Position numbers and translations under genes: made by a program. The notes under the pieces are model-generated. The model was not told where the DNA came from. It searched no databases and was given only the letters and a program-made list of their open reading frames with translations. 6,947 nt of DNA, taken from contig DATLGD010000091.1 of the NCBI GenBank assembly GCA_035540755.1, forward strand, positions 1 to 6,947, written 5' to 3'. The DNA is from DATLGD01 sp035540755 (GTDB lineage: Bacteria; Actinomycetota; Actinomycetes; Mycobacteriales; SCTD01). Shown in pieces: positions 4,999-6,947 of this stretch (its first letter is position 1; each line of letters starts with the position of its first letter).

Positions 4999-6947
4999 AT
5001 GGACGGCGGCGGGCAGGCACCGGCGCGCAGCCTGGCCGACGAGCTGCGCGGCTGGTCCGACGACGAGCTCGCCGGCCTGCTGCAGGCCCGGCCCGACCTC
5101 GCCGTACCCGTGCCTCCGGACGTCGGCGTCCTCGCGGCCCGGGCCGGCGTGCGGCTGTCGGTGCTGCGGGCGCTCGAGCAGCTCGACGCCTTCGCGCTCG
5201 GCGTGCTCGAGGGCCTGCTCGTCGCCGCGCCGCCGACCGCGCACCGGTTGGCCGAGCTCTGTCGCACCCCGCCCGTCGACGTCGCGCGCGGGCTCGAGCG
5301 GCTGCGCGCGCTGGCTCTGGTCTGGGGGGACGACGACGACCTGCGCGTCGTCGGCGCGGCGCGCGAGGTCCTCGGCACGCACCCGGCCGGCCTCGGACGG
5401 CCGGCGGAGGCGCTGCTGCGGATGCGGCCGGACCTCGTGCTGAAGGACGTCGCGCGCGCCCACGGCCTGCCGGCGCAGTCTCCGCTGGAGGAGCTGGTCG
5501 CGCTCCTCACCGACGCCGGGCGCCTGCGCGCCGTGCTCGACGCCGCCGGTCCGGCGGAGCGGGAGGTGCTCGCCGCGCTGTCGCAGGGCCCGCCGCTCGG
5601 CCAGGTCCGCGACGCCCGGCGGCCGGTGACGGCCGAGACCGCCGACAGCCCGGTGCGCTGGTTGCTCGCGCGCGGGCTGCTCGTCGCCGTCGACACCCAC
5701 ACCGTGGAGCTGCCGCGCGAGGTCGGGCTGGCGCTGCGCGGCAGCGCGCTCGGGCCGCTGTCGCCGCAGCCGCCCGAGCTGGTGCTGCAGGAGCCGGGCA
5801 CCGGCCCGGTGGACGCCGCCGCCGCGCACACCGCCGGCGAGGTCGTGGCCCGGGTGGAGGCGCTGCTCGAGCTGTGGGCGGCCGCGCCCCCGGCCGTGCT
5901 GCGGGCCGGCGGCGTCGGGGTGCGCGACCTGCGCCGCACCGCCCGCGAGCTCGACGTCGACGAGCGCACCGCGGGCCTGCTCGTCGAGGTCGCCGCAGCC
6001 GCGTCGCTGCTCGAGGCGACGCCCGGCCTGGAGCCCGAGCTGCTGCCCACCGCCGGCTTCGACACCTGGGCGGCGCTCCCGCCCGAGCGGCGCTGGACCG
6101 CACTGGCCGCCGGCTGGCTGGCCATGCCCCGGATGGCCGGGCTGATCGGCGACCGGGACGACCGCGACCGCGTGCTCCCGCCGCTCGGCCCGGAGCTGGA
6201 GCGCCCCGGCCTGCCGGCCGACCGGCGCCGCGTGCTCGAGGCGCTGGCCGGCACCCCCGCCGGCACCGCCCCGACCCGGGACAGCCTGCAGGAGCGGCTG
6301 GTCTGGACGGCTCCGCGGCGCGGCGGCCGCTGGCGCGACCGCGTGCACGCCGAGGTGCTGGAGGAGGCCGAGGCGCTCGGCGTCACCGGCCGGGGCGGGC
6401 TGGCCGGCTTCGCCCGGCGGCTGCTCGACGGCGACGACGCCGGCGCCACCGCCGCCCTCGAGCAGCTGCTGCCGCCACCGCTCGACCACGTCCTCGTGCA
6501 GCCCGACCTCACCGTCGTCGCCCCGGGCCCGCTCGAGCGCGACCTCGCCCGCGAGCTGGCCGCCGTCGCCGACGTCGAGTCGACCGGCGGCGCCACCGTC
6601 TACCGGGTCAGCGAGTCGTCGGTGCGGCGAGCGCTCGACGCCGGACGGTCGCCGTCGGACCTGCACGAGCTGTTCCGGGTGCGGTCGAGAACTCCTGTGC
6701 CCCAGTCGCTCACCTACCTCGTCGACGACGTCGCGCGGCGGCACGGCCGGCTGCGCGCCGGCATGGCCAGCTCCTACCTGCGGTGCGAGGACGAGGCGCT
6801 GCTGTCGGAGGTGCTCGCCGCCCGTTCGACTGCGTCACTGCGGCTGCGCCGGCTCGCCCCGACCGTCGCCGTCTCCCCCGCCGAGCTCGAGGAGGTGCTG
6901 GCGGCGCTGCGCTCGGCCGGCTACGCGCCGGCGGCCGAGCGCAGCGC
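4999..6947 (+). CDS. Helicase-associated XPB/Ssl2-type protein (Rv0862c-like), 3'-partial
   Basis: This gene is cut by the right edge after 649 codons with no stop; the M. tuberculosis relative is about 750 residues as I recall, so roughly 100 residues may be missing. It is the actinobacterial 'helicase C-terminal/XPB-associated' protein, usually encoded next to an XPB-type DNA repair helicase. It has no Walker A or DEAH motif, so it is not itself a helicase. Residues 1-480 are Leu/Ala/Arg-rich helices, probably repeated winged-helix-like units. The recognisable domain is about 495-600: DHVLVQPDLTVVAP (496-509), then SLTYLVDDVARRHGRLR (570-586) and SSYLRCEDEALL (591-602), patterns I associate with Helicase_C_3 and XPB/Ssl2 domains. 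The likely role is DNA binding or partnering XPB during repair, which is inference. The ATG is chosen because it follows the -10 by 7 nt. It diverges from the acidic-protein gene. Confidence 0.88.
   Translation, partial: MDGGGQAPARSLADELRGWSDDELAGLLQARPDLAVPVPPDVGVLAARAGVRLSVLRALEQLDAFALGVLEGLLVAAPPTAHRLAELCRTPPVDVARGLERLRALALVWGDDDDLRVVGAAREVLGTHPAGLGRPAEALLRMRPDLVLKDVARAHGLPAQSPLEELVALLTDAGRLRAVLDAAGPAEREVLAALSQGPPLGQVRDARRPVTAETADSPVRWLLARGLLVAVDTHTVELPREVGLALRGSALGPLSPQPPELVLQEPGTGPVDAAAAHTAGEVVARVEALLELWAAAPPAVLRAGGVGVRDLRRTARELDVDERTAGLLVEVAAAASLLEATPGLEPELLPTAGFDTWAALPPERRWTALAAGWLAMPRMAGLIGDRDDRDRVLPPLGPELERPGLPADRRRVLEALAGTPAGTAPTRDSLQERLVWTAPRRGGRWRDRVHAEVLEEAEALGVTGRGGLAGFARRLLDGDDAGATAALEQLLPPPLDHVLVQPDLTVVAPGPLERDLARELAAVADVESTGGATVYRVSESSVRRALDAGRSPSDLHELFRVRSRTPVPQSLTYLVDDVARRHGRLRAGMASSYLRCEDEALLSEVLAARSTASLRLRRLAPTVAVSPAELEEVLAALRSAGYAPAAERS

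Noticed and set aside
3932..5443. Plus-strand frame of 503 codons crossing larE, the acidic gene and the start of the XPB-associated gene
   Set aside because: It ignores gene boundaries and has no recognisable domain, while all three genes it crosses are supported in other frames.
3099..6596. Minus-strand reading frame of 1165 codons without a stop
   Set aside because: It lies antisense across cspB, the membrane gene, larE, the acidic gene and most of the XPB-associated gene. Its translation is low-complexity Ser/Arg/Ala/Pro with no domain, as expected for a shadow frame in GC-rich DNA.
4954..6744. Second long minus-strand frame of 596 codons
   Set aside because: It is antisense to the XPB-associated gene, whose plus frame is open from 4999 to the window end and carries recognisable domains. 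The antisense product is compositionally biased.

Overview
The window is very GC-rich, with codons ending almost always in G or C and many GTG starts. The gene set (DUF3027, a DUF2771-like lipoprotein, a CspB with a long C-terminal tail, and the XPB-associated 'helicase C-terminal' protein) is typical of high-GC Actinobacteria. My impression of the family is Geodermatophilaceae (Blastococcus, Geodermatophilus, Modestobacter), but this rests on general look and not on any search. Nearly every base is coding. The largest gap is 74 bp, so no stretch over 300 bp lacks a gene. I see no rRNA, tRNA, CRISPR array or insertion sequence.

Layout, left to right. (1) A secreted M23/LytM-type peptidase (+), probably missing its first codons at the window edge, runs tail-to-tail into (2) a DUF3027 protein (-). 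(3) A lipoprotein resembling DUF2771 (+) diverges from the DUF3027 gene. It is followed 11 bp later on the same strand by (4) a soluble class III nucleotide cyclase (+). (5) A CspB-like cold-shock protein (-) converges on the cyclase with a 5 bp gap, and (6) a two-helix small membrane protein (+) diverges from it. (7) A LarE-family sulfur transferase (-) ends in the same CTAG tetramer as the membrane gene. (8) A small acidic, apparently disordered protein (-) lies just upstream of larE on the same strand. (9) The helicase-associated XPB/Ssl2-type protein (+) diverges from the acidic gene and runs off the right edge after 649 codons.

Working picture. This looks like a conserved chromosomal neighbourhood and not an island. 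From memory, cspB (Rv0871) and the XPB-associated protein (Rv0862c) of Mycobacterium tuberculosis lie within about ten genes of each other, so the right half may be an ancestral actinobacterial arrangement; an XPB-type helicase gene is expected just beyond the right edge. No pathway links all nine genes. The functions are envelope maintenance (peptidase, lipoprotein), cyclic-nucleotide signalling, RNA chaperoning, nickel-pincer cofactor sulfuration and DNA repair.

The most interesting details are: a cyclase whose transition-state Asn appears to be Thr; a LarE with the three cysteines of the [4Fe-4S]-type enzymes; an identical 11-bp promoter word ahead of cspB and the XPB-associated gene; and three genes whose -10 hexamer lies 6-7 nt from the start codon, suggesting leaderless mRNAs. 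I found no convincing wholly new system here.
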